A DNA stretch of 64,000 bases from Prochlorococcus marinus str. MIT 9301 (GCF_000015965.1 NC_009091.1:682001-746000); one strand, 5' to 3'; positions 1 to 7,530 are shown, counted from the first letter of the stretch. Program-made: numbers and translations. The notes: generated by a model from the letters alone, not told the origin.

Positions 1-839
1 ATTGCGAATCCTTTATCATATCCTGATCTTTTTCTTAGAGCTCTTATTGACATCCATCCACTCGCGAAAGCTGTTTGAATGTTTTTGAAATTTTTTAAAT
101 AAGAACCCTTACTTAAAGATGGCGGTAATAATATTAGACTTCCTTTAAGTTCATCTATCTTTTTTTTATTTTCAATTTTTATAGTATCTTTAATCTTAAT
201 TCCAAGTTCCCTATAAATATTGTTCATTTTGTGAATACTTCCATGGGAATAAATATTGCCCTTAAAATTTGTTTGACTAATTTCGTTTAACAATCTCTGA
301 GCTTTTCCCAGTGAATAGCAGAAAAGTAAAGAAGTTTTTTCTGGTGAATTAGTTATCCATTTTGAAATATCATTTGCTATTTTATTTGATTCATCCCACT
401 TAAATATTGGCAAACCAAAAGTACATTCGCTTATTAAATAATCAGTTTTTACTATTTCATATTGTTTGCAAGTCTGATCTTTTTGAAGCTTAAAGTCACC
501 TGAAATTAGCCATTTTTCATCAGCAAAAATAAACCTTATTTGACTAGATCCAAGGATGTGGCCGGATGGATGAAAAGAAATATTAATGCCATTTATCTTA
601 AATTCTTCTCCATATTCAAAAGTCTTAATTTTGATATTATCTCCAACTCTTTCTTTAAGAATTATCGCAGTTTCCTTAGTAGAAATGTATTCTTCACAGC
701 CAAATGTAAAGTGATCAAAATGAGCATGAGTTATTAATGCCTTTTTTACTGGCTTGCTTGGATCAATCCAAATATCAGCAAGTTCACAATAAAGATTTCC
801 GTCTTTATATCTAATTAAATATTCTTGATTAGTTCTCAT
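1..839 (-). CDS. Ligase-associated DNA exonuclease-like MBL-fold protein, C-terminus cut by window edge
   Basis: I translated the minus strand from an ATG at 839 (MRTNQEYLIRYKDG) and it stays open to base 1, giving about 279 residues of a longer protein. Near residue 38 it has the metallo-beta-lactamase metal motif HAHFDH, then FHPSGHILGSSQI and SGDF, the usual order of metal ligands in the beta-CASP/MBL nuclease group. The whole resembles the family named ligase-associated DNA exonuclease, which in bacteria normally sits beside an ATP-dependent DNA ligase. That partner would lie to the left, outside the window. The likely role is end processing in DNA repair. The metal motifs are seen directly; the family name is from memory of the motif order. 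Confidence 0.8.
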   Translation of the reverse strand, partial: MRTNQEYLIRYKDGNLYCELADIWIDPSKPVKKALITHAHFDHFTFGCEEYISTKETAIILKERVGDNIKIKTFEYGEEFKINGINISFHPSGHILGSSQIRFIFADEKWLISGDFKLQKDQTCKQYEIVKTDYLISECTFGLPIFKWDESNKIANDISKWITNSPEKTSLLFCYSLGKAQRLLNEISQTNFKGNIYSHGSIHKMNNIYRELGIKIKDTIKIENKKKIDELKGSLILLPPSLSKGSYLKNFKNIQTAFASGWMSIRALRKRSGYDKGFA

Positions 840-875
840 AACTTACATCTCTTACAATGAAGTTAATTTAGCTAA

Positions 876-1289
876 TTATGCCCACGCTTGTTTTGATAAA
901 GCTATGGCTGAAATTGTTAGTAAAGCAATAACTACAAATTTGTTACTCCAATTAATCATGAATGAACTAATTTTGTTGAGAGAAACTCTATTAGGTGGAA
1001 CAATCTTTTTTTTATTCATAATGTGATGATTTTCATTATTTTCTAAGTAATTTAAATTTTTAATCTTATTTATTAATTTAGATTCGCAAGTTGAGAGTTT
1101 TTCTACTTGATTTAATAATTCAATATCTTCTGGCCTTAATAAAGAATTTAATTCTTTAATTTGTCTTTCGTTTTTAATAAGAAATTCATTTACTATCTTA
1201 TCTATCTCCAACCCCTTCTTTATATTTAAAAGAATCTCATCTCTTTCCCAGGATTTTTCAAGAGTATTTAAAATTTTACTTATGCTCAT
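876..1289 (-). CDS. Hypothetical protein with C-terminal membrane segment
   Basis: A 137-residue protein that I do not recognise. The first 85 residues are charged and predicted helical, rich in Lys, Glu and Asn. A basic linker leads into one hydrophobic segment at about residues 117-133 (FVVIALLTISAIAL), and the protein ends four residues later in QAWA. This layout suggests a tail-anchored membrane protein with its soluble part in the cytoplasm. It reads the same way as the nuclease gene at the left edge, 36 bases upstream of it. No motif assigns a function. Confidence 0.7.
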   Translation of the reverse strand: MSISKILNTLEKSWERDEILLNIKKGLEIDKIVNEFLIKNERQIKELNSLLRPEDIELLNQVEKLSTCESKLINKIKNLNYLENNENHHIMNKKKIVPPNRVSLNKISSFMINWSNKFVVIALLTISAIALSKQAWA

Positions 1290-1373
1290 TTTAAGTATTT
1301 TTACTTATAATAAATTATTATTTTTTTCTTCTGTGGCTTATTCTTTTAAGTTATTAGAAAAAATTATTTTTAT

Positions 1374-1655
1374 TTAAGATTTTCTAATAAGTCTATTTGC
1401 AAAATATTTTATCTTTACCTTTTCTACAATTTTTTTTGGACTACTTTTAGTTTTAACTTTATTTAAATTGATCACTTCATCTGACACATTTTTGCCCGTT
1501 GCAAAATAATTTTTAATTTTTTTTAATTCTTCTTCATTTAATCTTTTTGTCGCACCTTTTGCGTTTATTCCTAGTTTCTTGCAGGCTAATAATATTCTAT
1601 TACTATCGACATTAAGATCTTTGGCAATACTGAAAATAGGAGTGTTGATAGACAT
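1374..1655 (-). CDS. Small protein resembling the IF2 N-terminal (IF2_N) domain
   Basis: A 93-residue basic protein. Residues 5-50 read IFSIAKDLNVDSNRILLACKKLGI and then an NEEELKKIK helix, the same pattern as the IF2_N fold at the start of bacterial initiation factor 2 (I-x-x-hA-K-x-L-x-V-x-S, then a helix ending in LGI). The rest is a Lys-rich tail. No GTPase domain follows, so this is a free-standing copy and not infB. IF2_N domains bind nucleic acid or the ribosome, so a role in RNA binding or translation is a reasonable guess only. It has its own AT-rich upstream spacer. Confidence 0.65.
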   Translation of the reverse strand: MSINTPIFSIAKDLNVDSNRILLACKKLGINAKGATKRLNEEELKKIKNYFATGKNVSDEVINLNKVKTKSSPKKIVEKVKIKYFANRLIRKS

Positions 1656-1752
1656 TATTTTCTATACTATGAAATTTATTATTTATAGTATATTTATAAG
1701 TTATAAATAAAATATATTTTTAATTATTATTAATTTTAAAAACTTTTTTTAA

Positions 1753-3072
1753 TTAGGCTACTTCATCTTCAAAATCATTTAAATCATTAAACTTCTTCTT
1801 CATGGTTGGATTATTTCTAGTTAATTTCTTTACTGTCAAATCTTGAGATTTGCTGTCAGCAGATAAAAGATGTTTTTTTGAGAGAACTAAAGCCTCTTTA
1901 GTCTTTTGTAAATGGGTTATTGATTTATCAATTTCTGAAATTGCATCATTAAATCTATCCTGGGCAAGTGAAACATTTTTACCAACTGCATTTTTGAATT
2001 GCTCAAGTGTACTTTCAAAATTAGTTATGTCAAAATTCTCACGTTTCATTAAATCAATTTGTGATTTGTATTTTAAGGTTTCCATAGATGCATTTCTTAG
2101 CAGAGAAATAATGGGCAAGAAAAATTGAGGTCTTATGACATACATTTTTGGGAATCTATGAGAAACATCTACTATCCCTGCATTATATAGTTCACTATCT
2201 GGTTCTAGAAGCGATACGAGTACTGCATATTCACAAGATTTTTGTCTTCTATCTTTATCTAATTCTTTAAAAAAATCTTCGTTTTTTCTTTTATTAGTGC
2301 CATTTAAACTTTCATTCTTCATCTCAAACATTATAGATACTACTTCAGTTTTATTTTTATCAAGTTCTCGAAATATATAGTCGCCTTTACTTCCAGAAGT
2401 AGCATCATTATCCTTTTCGAAATATGAGTTTTTAAAAGCAGAAGCACGATTAAGATTAAATTGGGTTTCGCAATGTATTTCTAATGTTTCTCCTACCATC
2501 TTTGTAGATAATTTAGATTTCATTTCTCTTAACTCCTGAATAGTCAGGTCCCTTTCACTAATTTTGTTTTTATACTTTTCTTCAATTAATTTTTCATTAA
2601 TTGAATGTTCAAGCCTCATCTTTTCAATGGAATTTATTAATGATAAGTTCTCTTTTTCTAAATTATTAACAGCATCACTAACTTTGTTTTTTAATGATAA
2701 TTCTGAAATTAAAGTCTGGTTTTTGATTTCATCCTTTAAATTGATTAATTCATTATTCAGTGAGTTAATTTTATTTGTTGCTTGATTTTTTAAATCATTA
2801 AGAGCATTTGTTTTCTTTTCTTCAGCTATTTTTAATTTAGATTCAAGATTATGTATCTCAGAGTCTTTAATACGATTTTGCTCTATTAACTGTATTTTTA
2901 ATTCTCGTTTTAAAATTTCCAAAGCTTTTTTATTATCTTCCTCAGCCAGAATAAGTCTTTCTTTTATTTGTTTGTTAAATTCCTCGTCTTTTATCTGAAG
3001 AAGTATTTCTTCAAAGCTGCTGGGATCAATTCGGAAAGTTTTGCCGCATGAAGGACATTTAATATCTTTCAT
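1753..3072 (-). CDS. DUF2130 family coiled-coil protein with a possible nuclease-like core
   Basis: A 439-residue protein. It opens with one zinc-knuckle half, CPSCGKTF (residues 6-13), followed by about 170 residues of Lys/Glu/Leu-rich coiled coil. The central block from about residue 200 has TSGSKGDYIFRE and then IMFEMKNE, and continues into a conserved region with DRRQKSCEYAVLVSLLE and FPKMYVIRPQFFLPII. This order matches DUF2130, whose function is unknown to me. The D...E-x-K spacing (GDYIFRE then FEMK) resembles a PD-(D/E)xK nuclease core, which is my inference. The C-terminus is charged. Spacing to both neighbours suggests a single-gene transcript. Confidence 0.75.
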   Translation of the reverse strand: MKDIKCPSCGKTFRIDPSSFEEILLQIKDEEFNKQIKERLILAEEDNKKALEILKRELKIQLIEQNRIKDSEIHNLESKLKIAEEKKTNALNDLKNQATNKINSLNNELINLKDEIKNQTLISELSLKNKVSDAVNNLEKENLSLINSIEKMRLEHSINEKLIEEKYKNKISERDLTIQELREMKSKLSTKMVGETLEIHCETQFNLNRASAFKNSYFEKDNDATSGSKGDYIFRELDKNKTEVVSIMFEMKNESLNGTNKRKNEDFFKELDKDRRQKSCEYAVLVSLLEPDSELYNAGIVDVSHRFPKMYVIRPQFFLPIISLLRNASMETLKYKSQIDLMKRENFDITNFESTLEQFKNAVGKNVSLAQDRFNDAISEIDKSITHLQKTKEALVLSKKHLLSADSKSQDLTVKKLTRNNPTMKKKFNDLNDFEDEVA

Positions 3073-3203
3073 TTTTTAATTACAAAATTAATATTAGAGA
3101 AGATTTAATATTCAAATTATTTAAAAAGAATATTATTCCTGACTAAGAATAAACAAGGATTCAATGTTATGCATTAAAAAATAAGATAATTACTCAATAA
3201 AAG

Positions 3204-3572
3204 TCATATTAATCCCGATTCCTTAAGAATATTTATTTTATTTGCTAATTCAATATCTGCAGAAGATATTGAGCGGTCTAAAGTTTTGTGAGTTGAAACT
3301 GTGTAGCCACTATCATCAACAAATTCGTCTTCAGTATCTTTTAAATGTGCATTCTCATTATGGAGATCTTTAAAATTATCCGACTTGTATATATTAGACT
3401 TACTGGTATTACTATATCCAAAATTCGCAATTCCTCTGGCATCTAGTGCTTCCTCAACTAATATTCCAACTACCTTAGATCTACTTATAGATTCGCTCTT
3501 GGAAATTTCATCGATAATTTCAAGTACTCTTTTTCTAGGGAGATATCCTATTCTTTTAACTTTACTTTCCAT
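3204..3572 (-). CDS. Hypothetical protein with ribbon-helix-helix-like N-terminus
   Basis: A 122-residue protein. Residues 5-50 read KRIGYLPRKRVLEIIDEISKSE and then SISRSKVVGILVEEALDARG. A short strand followed by two helices, with an S-x-S-x-hh turn, is what a ribbon-helix-helix DNA-binding domain looks like. The second half is acidic and Asn/Ser-rich with no recognisable fold. No toxin-like partner is next to it: the nearest genes are a DUF2130 protein and tiny hypotheticals. It could be a small transcription factor or an orphan antitoxin-like protein. Confidence 0.6.
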   Translation of the reverse strand: MESKVKRIGYLPRKRVLEIIDEISKSESISRSKVVGILVEEALDARGIANFGYSNTSKSNIYKSDNFKDLHNENAHLKDTEDEFVDDSGYTVSTHKTLDRSISSADIELANKINILKESGLI

Positions 3573-3654
3573 GAGCCTATATATATGTCAATATTGTAAC
3601 ACTTCTGTCAAATCTAATCTGATTTTGATTAATAGCACTTATGTATAAATTTAA

Positions 3655-3789
3655 ATGATGAGATTAAAGTATAATTTTAAAGAATACTCATACAAAGTTA
3701 TTTCTCAAATAGAAATGCGGATAGCTTTATATGCTTTTTCTAAATACTCTTTCAGATATGGTCGGATTTCTGAAATTTTCTTAATTTAA
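3655..3789 (+). CDS. Possible 44-residue basic miniprotein
   Basis: An open frame from tandem ATGs at 3655 and 3658 to TAA at 3787-3789 (MMRLKYNFKEYSYKV and on, ending SEIFLI). It is rich in Tyr, Phe, Lys and Arg. It ends 11 bases before the next plus-strand gene, so the two could share a transcript. I recognise no family, and a frame of this length can arise by chance in AT-rich DNA, so the call is weak. Confidence 0.25.
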   Translation: MMRLKYNFKEYSYKVISQIEMRIALYAFSKYSFRYGRISEIFLI

Positions 3790-3800
3790 TTCCAAATATT

Positions 3801-4004
3801 ATGAAAGATAAACTATATGATAATGCTGATAGCTTTGCAATGTCATTTGATGAGAAATGGGAAAATATTGATTGCGATGATACACGATTAAAGATTGATA
3901 AGGTATTTGCACTTTTGTCAGACCACCCTTTTTTATTATCTAATCCGGAAAATGCTAGAAAAATGGCTGAATTTAGGATATTTTCATTAAAAAAATTTCA
4001 ATAA
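3801..4004 (+). CDS. Hypothetical protein, 67 residues
   Basis: A small soluble protein, acidic in the first half (SFDEKWENIDCDDTRLKIDK) and basic at the end. The core FALLSDHPFLLSNPENARKMAEFRI looks like two short helices around a conserved-looking HPFLLSNPENA segment. I do not recognise the family. It belongs to the run of small single-strand genes between 3.6 and 7.2 kb. Confidence 0.6.
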   Translation: MKDKLYDNADSFAMSFDEKWENIDCDDTRLKIDKVFALLSDHPFLLSNPENARKMAEFRIFSLKKFQ

Positions 4005-4060
4005 TTATTTTAAATTTTTTTAAAATTAATTATTTAAAATTATTCTTAATTAATGAAGAT

Positions 4061-4234
4061 TTAAATAGTTGGTGAATTAAAAAATCCCTTACTGTATAAA
4101 AATATTATTATTCCAATAATTGGACCTATCCCAAAAACAAAAAGAACTAATTTTGCAGAATTTTTTGTTTCACCTAATTTTTGATCTTTAAGATTTGAAT
4201 TAGTTCGAATTTTTTTTGATGTTTTCTTTTTCAT
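4061..4234 (-). CDS. Hypothetical single-pass membrane protein, about 57 residues
   Basis: A small protein with a Lys-rich head (MKKKTSKKIRTNSN) and one hydrophobic segment near the C-terminus (LVLFVFGIGPIIGIIIFLY). The frame is open from an ATG at 4258, but I prefer the ATG at 4234: the extra residues upstream (MPCSNIPL) look unlike the rest, and MKKK is a typical start for a small membrane protein. The basic head should stay in the cytoplasm. Function unknown. Confidence 0.55.
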   Translation of the reverse strand: MKKKTSKKIRTNSNLKDQKLGETKNSAKLVLFVFGIGPIIGIIIFLYSKGFFNSPTI

Positions 4235-4346
4235 GAGTGGTATATTACTACATGGCAACTTTAAAGGATTCTGATTTGTTATAGAGCTCGAAATAATTTT
4301 TTCAATTTAATAAAATAAATACTGGAATCAAAAAAAGACCGTGATG

Positions 4347-4352
4347 TATAAT
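4347..4352 (+). promoter_or_regulatory. Predicted -10 element for the 65-residue gene at 4373
   Basis: A perfect TATAAT lies 20 bases before the ATG at 4373, which would give a leader of about 14 bases. No convincing -35 hexamer is visible, which is common in Prochlorococcus. Confidence 0.45.
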
Positions 4353-4372
4353 ATAAAGACTATAAAGCAAAT

Positions 4373-4570
4373 ATGAGTGCAACTAAGAGAGAGGAAGTAT
4401 GTTCTCACCTACGATATATAAGGTTGGAGCTTAGAGAGATGCATCAAATGCTTATCAAAGAAGACTTAATGCCAGATCTTAATGAGGCAAAGGAAGTACA
4501 TGCACAACTCGATGCTTTATTGAATTTGTTGTCAGAAAAAAGAGTAAAAAAGATAAAAAGCCAATTTTGA
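4373..4570 (+). CDS. Hypothetical helical protein, 65 residues
   Basis: A small charged protein (MSATKREEVCSHLRYIRLEL at the start), apparently two amphipathic helices: RYIRLELREMHQMLIKE, then EAKEVHAQLDALLNLLSEKRVKK. No signal peptide or membrane segment. A perfect TATAAT lies just upstream. I do not recognise the family, though the regular heptad-like Leu spacing suggests it dimerises or binds another helical protein. Confidence 0.65.
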   Translation: MSATKREEVCSHLRYIRLELREMHQMLIKEDLMPDLNEAKEVHAQLDALLNLLSEKRVKKIKSQF

Positions 4571-4592
4571 AATTATTTTTTATTAAATAATT

Positions 4593-4787
4593 TTAAAGAT
4601 AATTTGTAGCTGATTCTATTTTTTTACGATTATCATGCATTTTTTCCAATTTATTGTAAATTTCTTTAATTTGGATTTGAATTAGATCAGTTGAATTTAT
4701 ATTGCTTAAGGCATCTAATGCGGATAAGAGGCTTTCTTTGGCTTCAATTAAATGTCTACATTCTTTACTGCCTGCTTCGTATGACAT
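4593..4787 (-). CDS. Hypothetical helical protein, 64 residues
   Basis: A small soluble protein, predicted almost wholly helical: ECRHLIEAKESLLSALDAL, then DLIQIQIKEIYNKLEKMHDN. It is convergent with the plus-strand 65-residue gene ending at 4570, leaving a 22-base spacer. The two proteins are alike in size and helical build but not obviously homologous. Function unknown. Confidence 0.6.
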   Translation of the reverse strand: MSYEAGSKECRHLIEAKESLLSALDALSNINSTDLIQIQIKEIYNKLEKMHDNRKKIESATNYL

Positions 4788-4929
4788 AAGATTTATTTAA
4801 AAAATTTATTATCTCAAATATATTAAATATTCTTCCGTATTGCTTGATACTCTTATTAAATCAACGCCTTATATTGTAATTCTCAATACAGAACAAGTGA
4901 TTAATTTTACTAATATTTAATAAAAACTA

Positions 4930-5112
4930 ATGCAAGAAAATTTCAATGATTATGAATTCTGTATTAAGTTGGCTTTAGATAATGCAAAAAAAAGAATTAA
5001 TTTACTTGAAGAATCCAATAAAAAATGCGTTATGGAAGAATATAGGGAATGGCTTAATGATGGTTTAAATAAACATACAATTTTACTACTGAGAGATGAT
5101 CCGATTATATAA
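4930..5112 (+). CDS. Hypothetical protein, 60 residues
   Basis: A small soluble protein starting MQENFNDYEFCIKLALDNAK and continuing as charged helices (RINLLEESNKKCVMEEYREW). Two cysteines are present but not in a metal-binding arrangement. The 142-base spacer upstream is AT-rich and holds TATATTGT-like stretches that could be its promoter. No family recognised. Confidence 0.55.
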   Translation: MQENFNDYEFCIKLALDNAKKRINLLEESNKKCVMEEYREWLNDGLNKHTILLLRDDPII

Positions 5113-5132
5113 AAATGATGTAAAAATATTTT

Positions 5133-5228
5133 CTAATTCTTTGTACTCGATGTAACCCTAAATAAAAAATAAAGACTTCCAATAAAAATTAATGCTAAAG
5201 AAATAGTTAATAAAGAAAAATTATCCAT
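5133..5228 (-). CDS. Candidate 31-residue membrane miniprotein
   Basis: A minus-strand frame from ATG at 5228 to TAG at 5133. The peptide is a polar start (MDNFSLL), one hydrophobic stretch (TISLALIFIGSLYFLF) and a short polar tail (RVTSSTKN). The layout is that of photosystem or cytochrome b6f small subunits, but it does not match the sequences I remember for PsbI, PsbN, PsbY, Psb30 or PetN. It fills most of the spacer between its neighbours. Chance origin is possible at this length. Confidence 0.4.
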   Translation of the reverse strand: MDNFSLLTISLALIFIGSLYFLFRVTSSTKN

Positions 5229-5287
5229 ACATTTATTAAATAAAAAATTAATTTAACTATAGCAGTATAATTAAGTAGATCTTAGAT

Positions 5288-5416
5288 TTAGTCCTTTTTA
5301 AGAAGAGAAAAAATAAATTCATGTAAATCTTCTTTTTCTAAAAATATTTTTTTTCTCTTATAGGTTTTTAATTTATTAAAAATTAAATCAACTAACTGTT
5401 CTGATTTTGGAGTCAT
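5288..5416 (-). CDS. Candidate 42-residue charged miniprotein
   Basis: A minus-strand frame from ATG at 5416 to TAA at 5288, starting MTPKSEQLVDLIFNKLKTYK and ending LHEFIFSLLKKD. It looks like two amphipathic helices around a Lys-rich turn. It lies just downstream of the lipoprotein-like gene on the same strand, with a gap of 9 bases, which suggests one transcript. No family recognised. Confidence 0.4.
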   Translation of the reverse strand: MTPKSEQLVDLIFNKLKTYKRKKIFLEKEDLHEFIFSLLKKD

Positions 5417-5425
5417 ATATTAAAT

Positions 5426-5776
5426 TTATTTTTCTATTAAATAAATTTTCTCTTTACCTATTCTATCTGGCTTTGTTATTTTACATCCTTTATCTTTTTC
5501 CATATTACAATCTTTTGTGGCAGGAACAGATTTCCAAGTGCAAATTTTTTCTTGGGAATCTTCTTTTATAATATTCCATCCATCATCTAAGTATTCTGAA
5601 ATACCGTCCTCTCCACAGGAAAACTTTATTTCCATTCTTTTCTTTTCTGAACTAGAAATCTCATTAATATTTTTTTCCAAATTTTTTCTTTGATTCTCTT
5701 TATTGATTGATGTCCTACAAGAACTTATGAAAATTGCAATTAAAATTACTTGTAAAAATTGTTTAATTAAGTTCAT
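5426..5776 (-). CDS. Putative small lipoprotein
   Basis: About 116 residues from the ATG at 5776. A hydrophobic signal (MNLIKQFLQVILIAIFISSC) ends in a lipobox-like ISSC, so Cys-20 is the likely acylated residue. An upstream ATG at 5800 would add eight polar residues and spoil the signal, so I prefer 5776. The mature part is charged and has five further cysteines (KFSCGEDG, EKICTW, TKDCNM, KGCKI), possibly forming disulfides outside the cytoplasmic membrane. Function unknown. Confidence 0.6.
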   Translation of the reverse strand: MNLIKQFLQVILIAIFISSCRTSINKENQRKNLEKNINEISSSEKKRMEIKFSCGEDGISEYLDDGWNIIKEDSQEKICTWKSVPATKDCNMEKDKGCKITKPDRIGKEKIYLIEK

Positions 5777-5808
5777 TTCTTTAACTTTTGATAACTCCAA
5801 ATTATAGT

Positions 5809-5985
5809 TTATTTTGATTCTATTAATCTTAATAGTTTATCCATTTTATTCATCAAAAATTTTACATCCTCTGGCTTCGGCAATATTAATTCCTCTGTAA
5901 CTTCCAAATGCATTTTCTTTAAGTTTTGCCTCAAATCTTTTAAATGCATTTTTACGTTTTCCTTCTTTTGCTTTGTATCAGTCAT
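5809..5985 (-). CDS. Candidate 58-residue helical protein
   Basis: A minus-strand frame from ATG at 5985 to TAA at 5809. It begins MTDTKQKKENVKMHLKDLRQ and has two predicted amphipathic helices, the second being EDVKFLMNKMDKLLRLIE, around a Pro-containing turn (LILPKPED). It lies upstream of the lipoprotein-like gene on the same strand, 32 bases away. Not recognised, but the even codon-like composition makes it more convincing than the other candidates under 60 residues. Confidence 0.45.
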   Translation of the reverse strand: MTDTKQKKENVKMHLKDLRQNLKKMHLEVTEELILPKPEDVKFLMNKMDKLLRLIESK

Positions 5986-6066
5986 AGAATTAAAATTTAA
6001 TCTTTATTAAACTTGAAGTTACTATCATAATATTGGAATGGTTATTAATAGAAAATAATTTAAGAT

Positions 6067-6504
6067 TTAATTTTTTAAATTTTCTATTTCATATATTTCT
6101 TCGCCACCATAACAAAAATTTGTAGATAGCATTTTTAATTCCCTATTATTGATTTCAATTATATTTTTATTTTTAATAATATAATTTTTGGCAATAGATT
6201 CACAATCTAATTTGTTTTTTGCATGTTTAATAACTGGATAAAAATATGCAAATGTAGTAATTACAAACAAAGATGTTATTAATGATTTTTTATCATTTTT
6301 AATAAATTCTTTAGAAGATTTTTTTGCTTTTAATATTTTTATTAGTAATTTATCTGGCAATCCTATTTGAACAAACAATAACTCTACCCACCAAGGAAGA
6401 TTCTTATCTGTCTTTTTCTTGAATTTTTGGGAACTATTCATTTTTTGGGCCTCATAATCTTGCTTTCTAACCTCTTTAGAATTAGTTGTTTCTTTTTTAC
6501 TCAT
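6067..6504 (-). CDS. Hypothetical membrane protein, 145 residues
   Basis: The first 50 residues are polar and very basic (SKKETTNSKEVRKQDYEAQK), then comes an amphipathic stretch LPWWVELLFVQIGLPDKLLI, and one clear membrane segment at about residues 77-94 (SLFVITTFAYFYPVI). The C-terminal part is polar and has two Cys (KLDCES, NFCYGGEE). Basic residues before the segment put the N-terminus in the cytoplasm. I do not recognise the family. Confidence 0.6.
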   Translation of the reverse strand: MSKKETTNSKEVRKQDYEAQKMNSSQKFKKKTDKNLPWWVELLFVQIGLPDKLLIKILKAKKSSKEFIKNDKKSLITSLFVITTFAYFYPVIKHAKNKLDCESIAKNYIIKNKNIIEINNRELKMLSTNFCYGGEEIYEIENLKN

Positions 6505-6632
6505 ATCATCGAATGATTTATTTGGAATGTAGAGGTTTTATTTTGATTTGGAAACTATATTTTTATTTTATAAGTTTTAATTTAATTTATCTATGAATTT
6601 TAGTATTGTTAATTTGTATTTAAAAACTTTAA

Positions 6633-6902
6633 ATGATAAAAAAAAGAAGGAAGTTAAATAAAGATTTTGAGAGAAAAATATATTCATCAAAAAAAAATGT
6701 CGAATTAGTATTGGCGAAAATATATGATATCGATGATGAAGATATACAAAAAGAATATATGAGCGCTTTTAACAAAGTGGTCTACTTTTATGATGAATTA
6801 AAAGAAGATTATGAACTTCAAGGATTTACTGATAATTCAGAAGAACTTCTTACAAACTATAAAAATGCTTTTAATCTTTTCGAATCAGAATTTGAAATTT
6901 AA
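6633..6902 (+). CDS. Hypothetical acidic helical protein, 89 residues
   Basis: A soluble protein with a Lys/Arg-rich start (MIKKRRKLNKDFERK) followed by an acidic body rich in Asp, Glu and Tyr (YDIDDEDIQKEYMSAFNKVV, YFYDELKEDYELQG). Predicted mostly helical, no membrane segment. Its 3' end faces the minus-strand secreted protein 13 bases away. No family recognised. Confidence 0.55.
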   Translation: MIKKRRKLNKDFERKIYSSKKNVELVLAKIYDIDDEDIQKEYMSAFNKVVYFYDELKEDYELQGFTDNSEELLTNYKNAFNLFESEFEI

Positions 6903-6915
6903 TTTCAATTTCTAA

Positions 6916-7122
6916 TTACCGTTTGTAAGGTTTGACAGGAATTTCAATTAGGTTACCTTTTTGAAGATCAGATCTTTTCTCTTGTAAATTTTTTATACAG
7001 AAGGATACCCTTTTCTCCTTTGCACAAAATCTTTTTATTTGGAAGTCAGAGAGTGAGAATGATTTATTACTAAATGAAAAAAAGGACAATAAAAATATTG
7101 AAAAATTTAATAAAAATTTCAT
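6916..7122 (-). CDS. Hypothetical small secreted protein
   Basis: A 68-residue protein whose first 23 residues form a Phe/Ser/Leu-rich signal peptide (MKFLLNFSIFLLSFFSFSNK). Cleavage near KSFS would leave a basic mature peptide of about 45 residues with two cysteines (FCAKEKRVSFC), which could form one disulfide. The likely location is the thylakoid lumen or periplasm. No family recognised. Confidence 0.6.
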   Translation of the reverse strand: MKFLLNFSIFLLSFFSFSNKSFSLSDFQIKRFCAKEKRVSFCIKNLQEKRSDLQKGNLIEIPVKPYKR

Positions 7123-7162
7123 TTATTCTCTCCAGGCAATTTCCTAATTATCTTAAGTTTAA

Positions 7163-7441
7163 TTATTTTCTATTATAAAAATCTAAAATTTTTTTTAGTT
7201 CATCTTTACTTAAGTCTGTTGAAATAAAAACTTCTTGGGCAGTTTTACCCTTTCTTGCGATTGCTTTATAACCATTTATAGTTTTCACTGACAATCTAAT
7301 TATCAATTTAGAAGATCTTCCCCTGGCTCTTGAAATAACAGCTGGAGTTATTGTCTTGATATTAATATCCAGCGCTAACTTTTGGAGTATTGGAATTAGA
7401 CCTTCTATATTTGAACTATGATTTAAAACTAATCTTCCCAA
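7163..7441 (-). CDS. DUF2103-like protein
   Basis: A 92-residue soluble protein that begins MGRLVLNHSSNIEGLIPILQ and has a very basic middle (ISRARGRSSKLIIRLSVKTI) followed by GYKAIARKGKTAQEVFI. The MGRLVLNHS start and the ARKGKTxQEVF block are as I remember the cyanobacterial DUF2103 family. Databases label that family a predicted metal-binding protein, but no clear metal ligand set is visible here. The basic, strand-rich middle would also suit RNA binding, which is inference. Confidence 0.6.
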   Translation of the reverse strand: MGRLVLNHSSNIEGLIPILQKLALDINIKTITPAVISRARGRSSKLIIRLSVKTINGYKAIARKGKTAQEVFISTDLSKDELKKILDFYNRK

Positions 7442-7530
7442 TTTAGATTTTTGTTTATTCTATTGAGAAAATTATGTTTCTGAGAAATTAACTTTGGCTT
7501 AAAAATGAATAAAAAATTTTAAAGTTCTGT

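Noticed and set aside
1679-1710. AT-only inverted repeat TTATTTATA...TATAAATAA upstream of the IF2_N-like gene
   Set aside because: Nine-base AT-only arms are expected often in DNA of this composition; there is no other sign of function.
3204-3572. Toxin-antitoxin module
   Set aside because: The RHH-like protein has no adjacent toxin-like gene; flanking genes are a DUF2130 protein and tiny unrelated proteins.
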